Shown piece after piece: positions 37,326-49,400 of a stretch of 64,000 bases of DNA. The stretch is from Polyangium jinanense (GTDB lineage Bacteria; Myxococcota; Polyangia; Polyangiales; Polyangiaceae). Every line of letters begins with the position of its first letter. Within the stretch, counting starts at the first letter, position 1. The DNA lies in assembly GCF_028435365.1 (NCBI RefSeq), contig NZ_JAGTJJ010000002.1, positions 744,001 to 808,000 on the forward strand, given 5' to 3'. Both the position numbers and the translations under genes were made by a program. The notes below the pieces were generated by a model. That model saw only the letters and a program-made list of their open reading frames with translations, ran no database searches and was not told the DNA's origin.

Positions 37326-38930
37326 TCAATTGATCGTGAAGGACTTGGTGACGCTGACGGGCGCGCCGTCGAAGGGCGGGACGCGCGCGCCGCGGAAGAC
37401 GCCGGCCACGCAGCCGCCGACCGACGTGCCCGCGAAGGGCGGGCCTTGCACCTGCGCCGAGGTCACGTTGCCGCTCGGCGCGAACGTCACCTTCACCTTG
37501 CCGGTGCCCGTCGGGCCGTCCGGCGTCTTGCAGCTCTTCGCCGCGCCGGCCGCCGAACCGAGCGCCGACGAAGCCGCACCGCGGTTGAACTCCTTGCCGC
37601 CCTCGGCAGGCGGAGGCTCCGCCGTGGGCGCGGCCGTCGCGGTCGGCGCCGCCGTCGTCGCTGTAGGCGCGGCCGTGTTGTTGGGCTTCGGGCCCGTGCC
37701 GCCGATCGGGCCGCCGCCGCTCGATCCGACCTTCGTCGTCGTGTCCGTGGTCGGCGCCGCGCTCGTCGTCGTCGAGGGCGCCGCCGCGATCGTGTCCGTG
37801 GGCGCCGCGGTGGGCGTCGTGGGCGCGGCGGACGCCGTGGGGGTCGCCGACGTCGTCGTGTTCTCGGTCGTCATCGTGTTCTGCGGCTGTCCGCGCAGGA
37901 GGAAGAACGCGGCCGCGCCTGCGACCACGATGCCGAGCGCGATGCCGATGACGAGGCCCGCCGAGCTCTTCTTCTGCTCGGGCACCTGCACCATCACGAC
38001 CTGCGGCACCTGCGTGCCGGTCAGCGGGAGCTGCGTGCCCGTGAGCGGCACCTGCGTGCCCGTCATCGGGAGCTGCGTGCCCGTCATCATGGCCATCATC
38101 GGCTGCTGAGGCGGCTCCACGACGGGCGCCATGAGCGGAGGCGGCGCGAGCATCGGCCCGCCGAGGCCGCCGCCGCCGAGGTTCATGATGTCGTCGAGGC
38201 CGCCGCGGCCGTCCTTCTTCTTCGGCTCGTCCTTCGTGGCGGCCTTCTCGGCCGCAGTGAGCGCCGAGAGCGAGAAGAGCACCGAGTTCTCGTTGCGCTC
38301 GCCGACCGCGTTGCCCTTCGGCCCCGCGGGCGGCACTGAGGCGCGCGCGGGCTCCGGCTCGCCCTTCGACGAACCGAAGAGATCCTGACCCTGACGACCA
38401 CCCGTCTTGCGCGCCGCCGCCTGGGCCCGCGCGGCTGCGGGTGCACCCGCGCCTTCGGGCATCATCAGCGTCGCGTTCATGTCGTCCCCGGGCGGCGGTG
38501 CGGCTGCGGCGACTCCGCTGCTGCGACCGACAGCCGCCATGAGCTCGGCGACCTGCGACAGCGGCAGCCAGTCCGACATGCCGTCCTTCCAGACGTACGT
38601 GTCGTTCGTGACCGTGCCGGCTGCGTACGCGGCTGCGATCGCGGCGGTCGACATCGTGCGTTGATCGTCGTCGCCGACGTTGACCGTCCACTCCTCGCCA
38701 CCGCCGCCGCCTGGTGCGGCTGCGTTCGCATCACCCGAGAAGACGCGGGTCGCCCCGTCGTCTTCGTCTTCGTATTGGCCCCCCTGGCCGTGTGCGTCGG
38801 GTGCGGCTTCGTTCGCGTTGACGACGATGGCCGAGCCGCACTTCTTGCACTTGATCTTGACGGTCTTACCGACGACTTTTTCGTCGGCGATCGTGTACTT
38901 CGCCTGGCACGACTGACACGTAATCTTCAT
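37326..38930 (-). CDS. AgmX/GltJ-like zinc-ribbon, GYF and TonB-type membrane protein
   Basis: A 534-residue protein. Residues 1-40 are a zinc ribbon of MJ0042 type (ITCQSCQAKYTIADEKV, IKCKKCGSAIVV: two CxxC knuckles). A GYF_2 domain follows (about 80-140, TYVWKDGMSDWLPLSQVAELM). A Pro/Met-rich linker has tandem TGTQLPMTGTQVPLTGTQ repeats (about 280-310). One membrane span is near 330-350 (GLVIGIALGIVVAGAAAFFLL), then a Thr/Ala-rich periplasmic stretch, and a C-terminal AgmX/TonB-like domain (GKVKVTFAPSGNVTSAQVQ, ending SVTKSFTIN). This order is that of AgmX/GltJ, which in Myxococcus recruits the motility regulator MglA and spans the envelope. No glt partners are visible here. Confidence 0.82.
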   Translation of the reverse strand: MKITCQSCQAKYTIADEKVVGKTVKIKCKKCGSAIVVNANEAAPDAHGQGGQYEDEDDGATRVFSGDANAAAPGGGGGEEWTVNVGDDDQRTMSTAAIAAAYAAGTVTNDTYVWKDGMSDWLPLSQVAELMAAVGRSSGVAAAAPPPGDDMNATLMMPEGAGAPAAARAQAAARKTGGRQGQDLFGSSKGEPEPARASVPPAGPKGNAVGERNENSVLFSLSALTAAEKAATKDEPKKKDGRGGLDDIMNLGGGGLGGPMLAPPPLMAPVVEPPQQPMMAMMTGTQLPMTGTQVPLTGTQLPLTGTQVPQVVMVQVPEQKKSSAGLVIGIALGIVVAGAAAFFLLRGQPQNTMTTENTTTSATPTASAAPTTPTAAPTDTIAAAPSTTTSAAPTTDTTTKVGSSGGGPIGGTGPKPNNTAAPTATTAAPTATAAPTAEPPPAEGGKEFNRGAASSALGSAAGAAKSCKTPDGPTGTGKVKVTFAPSGNVTSAQVQGPPFAGTSVGGCVAGVFRGARVPPFDGAPVSVTKSFTIN

Positions 38931-39127
38931 GGGGAAAGCTGCCCTTCCGGGTCTCGCGCACGTGCACGAACGATCGTCTTGCTCTCTCGCCGAGGACCTC
39001 GGGTCCGGTCGTTACCGGCCTCTCCGTACGCCGTCACAAAGCATAACGGTTTCGCACGAGCGCGATCAAGCAACCTACAGCTGCTCCTCCGACGTGCGAG
39101 TCAGCCGCCCGGGTCTACCGATGGACA

Positions 39128-40531
39128 TCACCGGTTCAGCGGCACCAGCGTCGTGCCGTCTGCCCCACAGAACTGCGCCTCCGCGCCGTAGCGCTCCCCG
39201 CACGTCGGGCAGACCTTCCCGGACGGCGCCACCGCGCGTGTAGGGGTGGATCGTGCCGGGGCCTGGGCCTTCGGGGCCTCTGCCTCGCTGTCCTCGTTCG
39301 CCTCGGCCTCCGCTTCTGCCTCGGCTTCCGTTTCCTCGTGAGGCTCGGTTTCCGCCTCGGCTTCCGCCTCCGCCGGCCTCCGCCCGCGCCGCATCAGCAC
39401 GAGGCCCGCGAAGCCGAGGGCGAAGGCGAGGCCGATCACGATCGCCACGAACGTCTGCTTGCGTTCCTGGCCGACGTCGTCCGCGACTCCCTTGCGCCCG
39501 CCCACGGCGCCCGTGGCGATCACCGCTACCGCGCCTTGCTCGGACCCCTGCGGGTCGAGCGTGCCTGCCGAGAGGAGCGCGTCGTACTTCGTCGGGCTCG
39601 TGATCTCCACGGCGACGGGCACGCCCTTGCCGGACACCGTCGCCACGAGCTCGACCCGCCCCTCCTCGGCGCCTTCGGCCACCGTGACGGTCCCGCTCCC
39701 GTCGACGGTCACCTTCGCCGCGAAGGGACCGGGCGTCACCGCCCACGTCGGCTTGACCCAGACCGCGCAGCCTTCGCTGTCCGTGACCACGGTTCGGAAG
39801 GAAAAACGATCCCCCGGCCGCAGCGTCTTCCTCGCCGGGTACACCTCGAGGCGCGCCGGGTCTCCCGCCACCTTGCACACCTTCGGCGGCGCCTTGGGTG
39901 CGGGCACCGCGGCGCTCGCGGCGGCGCTCGGGGGTGGGCTCGGGGGCGGGCTGGAAGGAGCTGCGCTCGCGGAGGCGCTCGCCGATGCGCTCGGCGCCGC
40001 CTCTTCGCCGTCGCGCTTCACGAGCCCGAACGATCGCGACCGGCTCGCCGTCGCCGTGCACGTCGCGCCTTCGGCCGTGACCTTGTGCTCCGACGTCTCT
40101 TGCATCGTGATCGACGTGTCCGTCGCCGACACCGTCGTCGTCACGGTGATGCGTTGCTTCTCGTTCGAGAGGCTGCACCGCGTCCGCCAGAACCGCCCGC
40201 CGCCCGACTGCGAGTGACTCACGCGCCCGAGCCCCGGCGCTTGCTCCCAGCACTCGGCCGTGCTCCAGGCGCGCCCCGCGCCCACGATCGACAGCTCTCC
40301 GCCCTGCTCGCGGATCTGCACCGATCCGCCGCCTCCGCCTTGGCCCTTCGGCTTCGGCCCGCAGGCATCCACCCATCCGCCTACGGACCAGCTCTCCGAT
40401 ACGGAGCTCGCCGACCACGACCCGCTCAGCGTGGGTTTGCCCTGGGCGCTCGCGCTCGCTGCGAAGGCTGTCGTCGCGGCGATCACGAGGGCCGCGAGCG
40501 AGTGACGTGCGAAGGAGCGAGGGCGGCGCAC
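39128..40531 (-). CDS. Exported protein with Ig-like region, membrane anchor and C-terminal zinc ribbon
   Basis: A 467-residue protein read from GTG 40531. A Sec signal (ALVIAATTAFAASASA) is followed by a Cys-containing beta region (about 30-165). A Ser/Pro/Ala linker comes next, and then a beta domain (VCKVAGDPARLEVYPARKTL, DRFSFRTVVTDSEGCAVWVK) of Ig type. A membrane span (VAIVIGLAFALGFAGLVLMRR, near 365-385) leads to a Glu/Ala-rich cytoplasmic tail and a terminal zinc ribbon CPTCGERYGAEAQFCGADGT. An exported sensor with a cytoplasmic zinc ribbon is a plausible reading, but the function is unknown. Confidence 0.7.
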   Translation of the reverse strand: MRRPRSFARHSLAALVIAATTAFAASASAQGKPTLSGSWSASSVSESWSVGGWVDACGPKPKGQGGGGGSVQIREQGGELSIVGAGRAWSTAECWEQAPGLGRVSHSQSGGGRFWRTRCSLSNEKQRITVTTTVSATDTSITMQETSEHKVTAEGATCTATASRSRSFGLVKRDGEEAAPSASASASASAAPSSPPPSPPPSAAASAAVPAPKAPPKVCKVAGDPARLEVYPARKTLRPGDRFSFRTVVTDSEGCAVWVKPTWAVTPGPFAAKVTVDGSGTVTVAEGAEEGRVELVATVSGKGVPVAVEITSPTKYDALLSAGTLDPQGSEQGAVAVIATGAVGGRKGVADDVGQERKQTFVAIVIGLAFALGFAGLVLMRRGRRPAEAEAEAETEPHEETEAEAEAEAEANEDSEAEAPKAQAPARSTPTRAVAPSGKVCPTCGERYGAEAQFCGADGTTLVPLNR

Positions 40532-40682
40532 GGCCGAGCACGGTAGCAGATCGACGGAGAACGTGGACGGAGAGGGCCGCGCGATCCTTGCGATCCTTTT
40601 GCAGTTGTATAGGCCTGGTGATACGAGTTTTTCAGGCTTCCGCGAAATCGCGCTTCACGATCCGCCTGACGAGGACCGAGTC

Positions 40683-42578
40683 ATGACGACCCTTGGCTTG
40701 CTCACCGGCCTGCGTCGCCGCCCTGTCGCGACGCTCGTGGCGCTCTCCGCGCTCCTCCTCCTCCAAGCCGAGCCCGCGAGCGCGCAGACCACGAGCACCG
40801 AGCGTATCCCCGCGTCGAACGGCGAGGGCGCCGACCTGCACCTCTTCCGGCCCGCCGTCGACTCGCGTGGCTTCTTCTCGGTGAACGGCGCGGGCGTCCT
40901 GCCCGGCAACGCCATCAGCTTCGGCCTCGTCCTCGACTACGGCAGAAACCTCCTCGAGCTCGCGTCCGGCCACGGCTCCGACTACCTCGTCGACCACGCC
41001 CTGCAGGGCACGTTGAGCTTCAACTACGGCATCGCCGATCGGCTCGTCCTCGGCCTCACCGCGCCCGTCGTCCTCAACTACGGCACGGGCGTCACGGACA
41101 TCGGCCCGGGCGCCGCCGGCAACTACGACGACGACGGCCTCACCGCGGAGGCCCTCGGCCACATCGCCCTGCACGCAAAGCTCCGCCTGCTCTCGCCCGA
41201 CGGACCCATCGGCCTCGCCCTGCTCGTCCAGGGCGGCTACGGCATCGGCGGGCAACGCAACTTCGGCGCGGATCCCGGCTTCTTCTACTGGCCCCAGCTC
41301 ATCGTCGAGAAGCAGTTCGGCAAGACGAACGTCGTGCGCCTCGGCCTGAACGCCGGCTACCGCGGCCACACTGGGACAAACCCCACGTTCGGCCTCGATC
41401 AGGCCGGACTCGCGCAGCTCAAATCGGGCGTTTTCCAGTACGGAAACCTCGGCACCGGCGGCTTTGCGGCGAGCGTGCGCATCGGCGACAAGTTCGACAT
41501 CACGGCCGAGACCTACGCGAGTTACCTCCTCGGCGGCGACTCCGACGCGAAGCAACGCCTGAGCGCCGAGGTCCTCGGCGGCTTCAAGGTCTTCATCCAG
41601 AAGAACTCGTACCTTTCTCTCGCGGGCGGCGTCGGCTACCTGCCCGGCTTCCAGTCCGCCTCGCAGCGCGGCATGCTCGCGTTCGTCTTCGAACCCTTCG
41701 AGGAGGACCGCGACAAGGACGGCATCCCCGACGACGTCGATCAATGCCCGAGCGATCCCGAGGACAAGGACGGCGACGAGGACACCGACGGCTGCCCCGA
41801 GGACGATCCGGTCGACGAGCCCGTGCAGGTTCGCAGCGGCGATCGCGACGGCGACGGCATCCTCGACGCCGAGGACGGCTGTCCGGACAACGCCGAGGAC
41901 AAGGACGGCTTCGAGGACACCGACGGCTGCCCCGAAGAGGACAACGACAAGGACGGCATCCCCGACGTGCGCGACAAGTGCATCAACACGCCGGAGGACA
42001 AGGACAACTTCAAGGACGACGACGGTTGTCCCGAGGACGACAACGACGCGGACGGCAAGGCCGACGCCGAGGACAAGTGCCCGGACGAACCCGAGACGTA
42101 CAACGGCAAGGACGATGAAGACGGCTGCCCCGACAAGGGCAGCGTCATCGTGCAGGACAACAACGTGCTCATCCTGGAGAAGATCCTCTTCAAGACGGGC
42201 AGCGCCGAGATCCTCGCGCAGTCGCTTCCGATCGTGGACGCGGTCGCCGCCACGCTGAAGGGCAACCCGAGCCTGAAGCTCCTCGAAGTGCAGGGCCACG
42301 CCGACGTGCGCGGCGCCGAGTTCGCGAACGTGAAGCTCACGCAGGCCCGCGCCGAGTCCGTGGTGAAGGCGCTCATCGAGCGCGGCGTCGACGCGAGCCG
42401 CCTGCGCGCCATGGGCTACGGCCCGTTCTGTCCGGTCGATCCCGCGAACAACGCCGTCGCCTGGGACAAGAACCGCCGCGTCGAGTTCAAGATCGTCCGG
42501 ACCGACGCCGGTCCCACGGGCGTCGAGCTCGGCTGCGAGAAGGCGCGATCGAAGGGGATCAGCTCGCCTTCGCCCTGA
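40683..42578 (+). CDS. OmpA-family outer membrane protein with thrombospondin type-3 repeats
   Basis: A 631-residue protein read from ATG 40683 with a Sec signal ending ASAQ. The first 340 residues form a beta-barrel-like region with aromatic strand ends ([25 protein letters not shown]). Residues about 342-484 are calcium-binding type-3 repeats of the DxDxDGxxD kind ([41 protein letters not shown]), each with Cys. The C-terminal domain (about 490-625) is OmpA-like: [36 protein letters not shown] and NRRVEFKIV, which bind peptidoglycan. This architecture is common in myxobacteria. Confidence 0.93.
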   Translation: MTTLGLLTGLRRRPVATLVALSALLLLQAEPASAQTTSTERIPASNGEGADLHLFRPAVDSRGFFSVNGAGVLPGNAISFGLVLDYGRNLLELASGHGSDYLVDHALQGTLSFNYGIADRLVLGLTAPVVLNYGTGVTDIGPGAAGNYDDDGLTAEALGHIALHAKLRLLSPDGPIGLALLVQGGYGIGGQRNFGADPGFFYWPQLIVEKQFGKTNVVRLGLNAGYRGHTGTNPTFGLDQAGLAQLKSGVFQYGNLGTGGFAASVRIGDKFDITAETYASYLLGGDSDAKQRLSAEVLGGFKVFIQKNSYLSLAGGVGYLPGFQSASQRGMLAFVFEPFEEDRDKDGIPDDVDQCPSDPEDKDGDEDTDGCPEDDPVDEPVQVRSGDRDGDGILDAEDGCPDNAEDKDGFEDTDGCPEEDNDKDGIPDVRDKCINTPEDKDNFKDDDGCPEDDNDADGKADAEDKCPDEPETYNGKDDEDGCPDKGSVIVQDNNVLILEKILFKTGSAEILAQSLPIVDAVAATLKGNPSLKLLEVQGHADVRGAEFANVKLTQARAESVVKALIERGVDASRLRAMGYGPFCPVDPANNAVAWDKNRRVEFKIVRTDAGPTGVELGCEKARSKGISSPSP

Positions 42579-42715
42579 AGCGATTCCTCTCTGGAAATCG
42601 AAATCGAGGGGTTCGGCGCCCGCGCCATTGCTCCTCCGCATTGACGTGGCCCCGCCGCCCCGCAATGCGCCGCATCTTCGCGCCGCGTGCCGTCGCCTTG
42701 ATTTATCGTCTCTTC

Positions 42716-43198
42716 ATGATGAACCTCCGCGCCCTTCCTGCCTTCCTCGCGCTCTCCTCGCTCCTCGCGGGGTGCATCGGCGAGAACGAGGACATCCTCT
42801 TCGTGGAGCCGCGCATCGAGGCGCCGACCGCCGACGTCAAAGCCGGCGTGCTCGGCGCCACGATGACCGGCTCGTTCACGCTCAAGCTCGTGCTCGGTCC
42901 ACGCGCGAGTGGGCCGAGCACCGTGCAGCTCGGCGCGGTCGCCATCACCGACGCGCCGAACCAGCAGTCCATCGTGTCGGGTTTCTCGCTCATCTCCACG
43001 CAGCCGTTCCCCGTCACCGTGCAGCCGGACAGCGAGGTCACGATCGACTTCGAGCTCGACGAGACGATCTCGCAGGAGACCGCGGACACGGTCTGCTTGC
43101 CCGCGGGCGTTCGGATCGCCGGCACCATCCAGGACAGCCTCGAGGTCGGCGCCACCTCTGTCGCCTCCGACGTGTTCAAGCCGACCGGTTGCCCGTAA
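42716..43198 (+). CDS. Small lipoprotein of unknown function
   Basis: About 160 residues from ATG 42716 ([10 protein letters not shown], lipobox LLAGC near residue 20); an ATG at 42665 in the same frame would add 17 residues before the signal. The mature part is beta-rich with Thr/Val alternation ([38 protein letters not shown]) and two conserved-looking Cys at the end. I do not recognise a family. It lies between the OmpA protein and the mutase; 65 nt separate it from the mutase. Confidence 0.7.
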   Translation: MMNLRALPAFLALSSLLAGCIGENEDILFVEPRIEAPTADVKAGVLGATMTGSFTLKLVLGPRASGPSTVQLGAVAITDAPNQQSIVSGFSLISTQPFPVTVQPDSEVTIDFELDETISQETADTVCLPAGVRIAGTIQDSLEVGATSVASDVFKPTGCP

Positions 43199-43263
43199 GG
43201 CCGCAGGAAGAAGACAAGCCGGGCTTTCGCGCGCTACATTTGCGGCCGGAAGGTTCGCGACCG

Positions 43264-45015
<1,752 letters not shown>

Positions 45016-45069
45016 CGGGGGGGCGCGCCCGCGCCCCCGGCCCTCCAAACCAGCAAGATCCCACCAGAC

Positions 45070-45107
45070 AGAAAATGCTTGCCCTGGGCGAGCATTCCTA
45101 CGTAAAC
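45070..45107 (+). promoter_or_regulatory. Putative promoter element of borosin module 1
   Basis: The 13-nt sequence AGAAAATGCTTGC (45070-45082) matches AGAAACTACTTGC upstream of the second precursor gene at 11 of 13 positions. Its TTGC end could be a -35 hexamer, and GTAAAC at 45102-45107 lies 17 nt further on, where the second copy has GTTACC at a similar distance. It starts 123 nt before the GTG of the precursor. Promoter role is inferred from the shared position only. Confidence 0.4.
45074..45096. promoter_or_regulatory. 23-nt near-perfect palindrome upstream of precursor 1
   Basis: AATGCTTGCCC (45074-45084) and GGGCGAGCATT (45086-45096) form an 11-bp inverted repeat around a single T, with one T:G pair. 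With a 1-nt centre it is better read as a dimeric repressor operator than as a hairpin. It overlaps the putative -35 region, and no T-run follows, so a terminator role is unlikely. The second module lacks an equivalent palindrome at that position. Confidence 0.4.
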
Positions 45108-45192
45108 TGGGAACACTGCCGGCCTGTCGTCCCTTCGAATTGGGCGATGGAGTCATCGTCGATTCAGAGCCGCACGACGTAGGGAGTCCCAC

Positions 45193-45420
45193 GTGGAAGC
45201 TTCTCTTGGTCGGTTTTTGGCCGATATGGCCCTCGATCCGTCCCGTTTGGCCGCGTTCCTCCAGGACCCTGACGAGCTGATGAAGCAGGTCAACCTGGGC
45301 GAGGAAGAGCGCCTGGTCGTCCAGAGCGCGAACGCCGCGCTGATGTCGGACTGGCTTTGCACGGAGCGTGGCGGACCCGCCTCGGCGCCGTGGAACTGCC
45401 CGGTCCTCATGATGTTTTGA
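45193..45420 (+). CDS. Split-borosin RiPP precursor peptide 1 (putative)
   Basis: A 75-residue peptide from GTG 45193, with AGGGAG 6 nt upstream. Residues 1-50 are a helical leader: FLADMALD, LAAFLQDPDELM, LGEEER. They align without gaps to residues 1-50 of the peptide at 55463, keeping F8, L9, D11, A13, L14, D15, L19, F22, L23, D25, P26, L35 and N47. This resembles the borosin-binding region of split borosin precursors such as SonA. Residues 52-75 are the likely core, with Cys56, Cys69 and the hydrophobic end PVLMMF suited to backbone N-methylation. The methyltransferase lies two genes downstream. Precursor role is inferred from context and leader similarity. Confidence 0.72.
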   Translation: MEASLGRFLADMALDPSRLAAFLQDPDELMKQVNLGEEERLVVQSANAALMSDWLCTERGGPASAPWNCPVLMMF

Positions 45421-45559
45421 GTTCCCCGGGGGGGCCCCTCATACGGAGCGCTGCTTTCTCAGCGGCCCGCGGGTGAGCCCGCGTGGGCTTCCACCTGTCT
45501 AAAATTTGCCGCGTAGCATGTTCTTAGCGAATGCGCCCGCACCGGGGTAGCATGACGCC

Positions 45560-48502
<2,943 letters not shown>

Positions 48503-48548
48503 CGCGCGCGGCGCGTGTCGTCCGCGGGCATGGGAGGCATCGCGCAGG

Positions 48549-49346
48549 ATGATCAAAGAAAAGGGGTCGCTCGCTGTCGTGGGGACCGGCATCAGGACGG
48601 TCGGTCAGCTCAACGGGGACACCATTGCCAGGTTGAAGACGGCGAGCAAGGTGTTTTACCTCGTCGCCGACATCGTGGGCGAGCAGGTGATCAAGCAGAT
48701 TCAGCCAGCCGCGGAATCGCTCGGTCGGTTTTACCGGCTTGGTGGGGCTCGCAAGGAGGCGTACGACGCGATGGTCGAGCGCGTCCTCAGCGCCGTGCGT
48801 GATGGCCACCGGACGTGCTTCGCGGCGTACGGCCATCCCGGCGTCTTCGCCTTCCCGACGCACGAGGCGGTGCGCAGGGCGCGCGCCGAGGGCTACGACG
48901 CCATCATGCTCCCCGCCATCTCGGCCGAGGATTGCCTCTTCGCCGACCTCGGCGTCGACCCCGCGAATCCGGGCTGCGTGAGCCACGAGGCCACGCGGTT
49001 CGTCCTGTACAGGAAGCCCATCGACCCCACGTCCGCGCTGGTCCTGTGGCAGGTCGGCAGCTTCGGCGACCCGACGTATCAGCCCCAGCGCAATCGAGGC
49101 CGCTGGATTCACCTCCTCGTCGAGCGGCTCCTCGAGCATTACTCCCCGAGCCACGAGGTCACGCTCTACGAGGCCGCCATCTTCATCAACTGCCCTGCGC
49201 GTATCGAGCGCATCCCCCTCGGCGCCCTCGTCGACGCCGAACTCAGCCCCGCCACCACGCTCTACGTTCCCCCGGCCCTGCGCGACGAACTCGACGACGA
49301 GACGTGCGGCGCGCTCAGCATCAGATCCGAGCACCTGAAGCGCTGA
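48549..49346 (+). CDS. Peptide backbone alpha-N-methyltransferase 1, split-borosin type (putative)
   Basis: A 265-residue stand-alone TP-methylase-fold enzyme using S-adenosylmethionine. It opens KGSLAVVGTGIRTVGQL and has VFYLVADIVGEQVIKQI, YGHPGVFAFPTHEAVRRAR, MLPAISAEDCLFADLGVD, HEATRFVLY and LVLWQVGSFG, the signature blocks of the borosin methyltransferase family (OphMA, SonM). Y62, R68, Y72 and Y94 fit the spacing of the OphMA residues recalled as Y66, R72, Y76 and Y98, with a constant offset of 4. There is no fused C-terminal core, so it must act on a separate peptide, plausibly the 75-residue one upstream. It sits within a run of kinase genes. GGGAGG at 48532 is its ribosome-binding site. 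Confidence 0.85.
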   Translation: MIKEKGSLAVVGTGIRTVGQLNGDTIARLKTASKVFYLVADIVGEQVIKQIQPAAESLGRFYRLGGARKEAYDAMVERVLSAVRDGHRTCFAAYGHPGVFAFPTHEAVRRARAEGYDAIMLPAISAEDCLFADLGVDPANPGCVSHEATRFVLYRKPIDPTSALVLWQVGSFGDPTYQPQRNRGRWIHLLVERLLEHYSPSHEVTLYEAAIFINCPARIERIPLGALVDAELSPATTLYVPPALRDELDDETCGALSIRSEHLKR

Positions 49347-49400
49347 ATCGCGCCCTCGCCATCCTTCCGGCGAACCTTCCTTCGCGCTACCCTCTGCGCC

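Noticed and set aside
45074..45096. Terminator for the mutase gene
   Set aside because: The palindrome has a 1-nt centre and is not followed by a T-run; an operator reading fits better.
48549..49346. Tetrapyrrole (precorrin or uroporphyrinogen III) methylase
   Set aside because: The fold is the same, but the ISAEDCLFADLGVD and YGHPGVF blocks and the Tyr/Arg pattern fit the borosin branch, and no cobalamin or sirohaem gene is near. A phylogeny would settle it.
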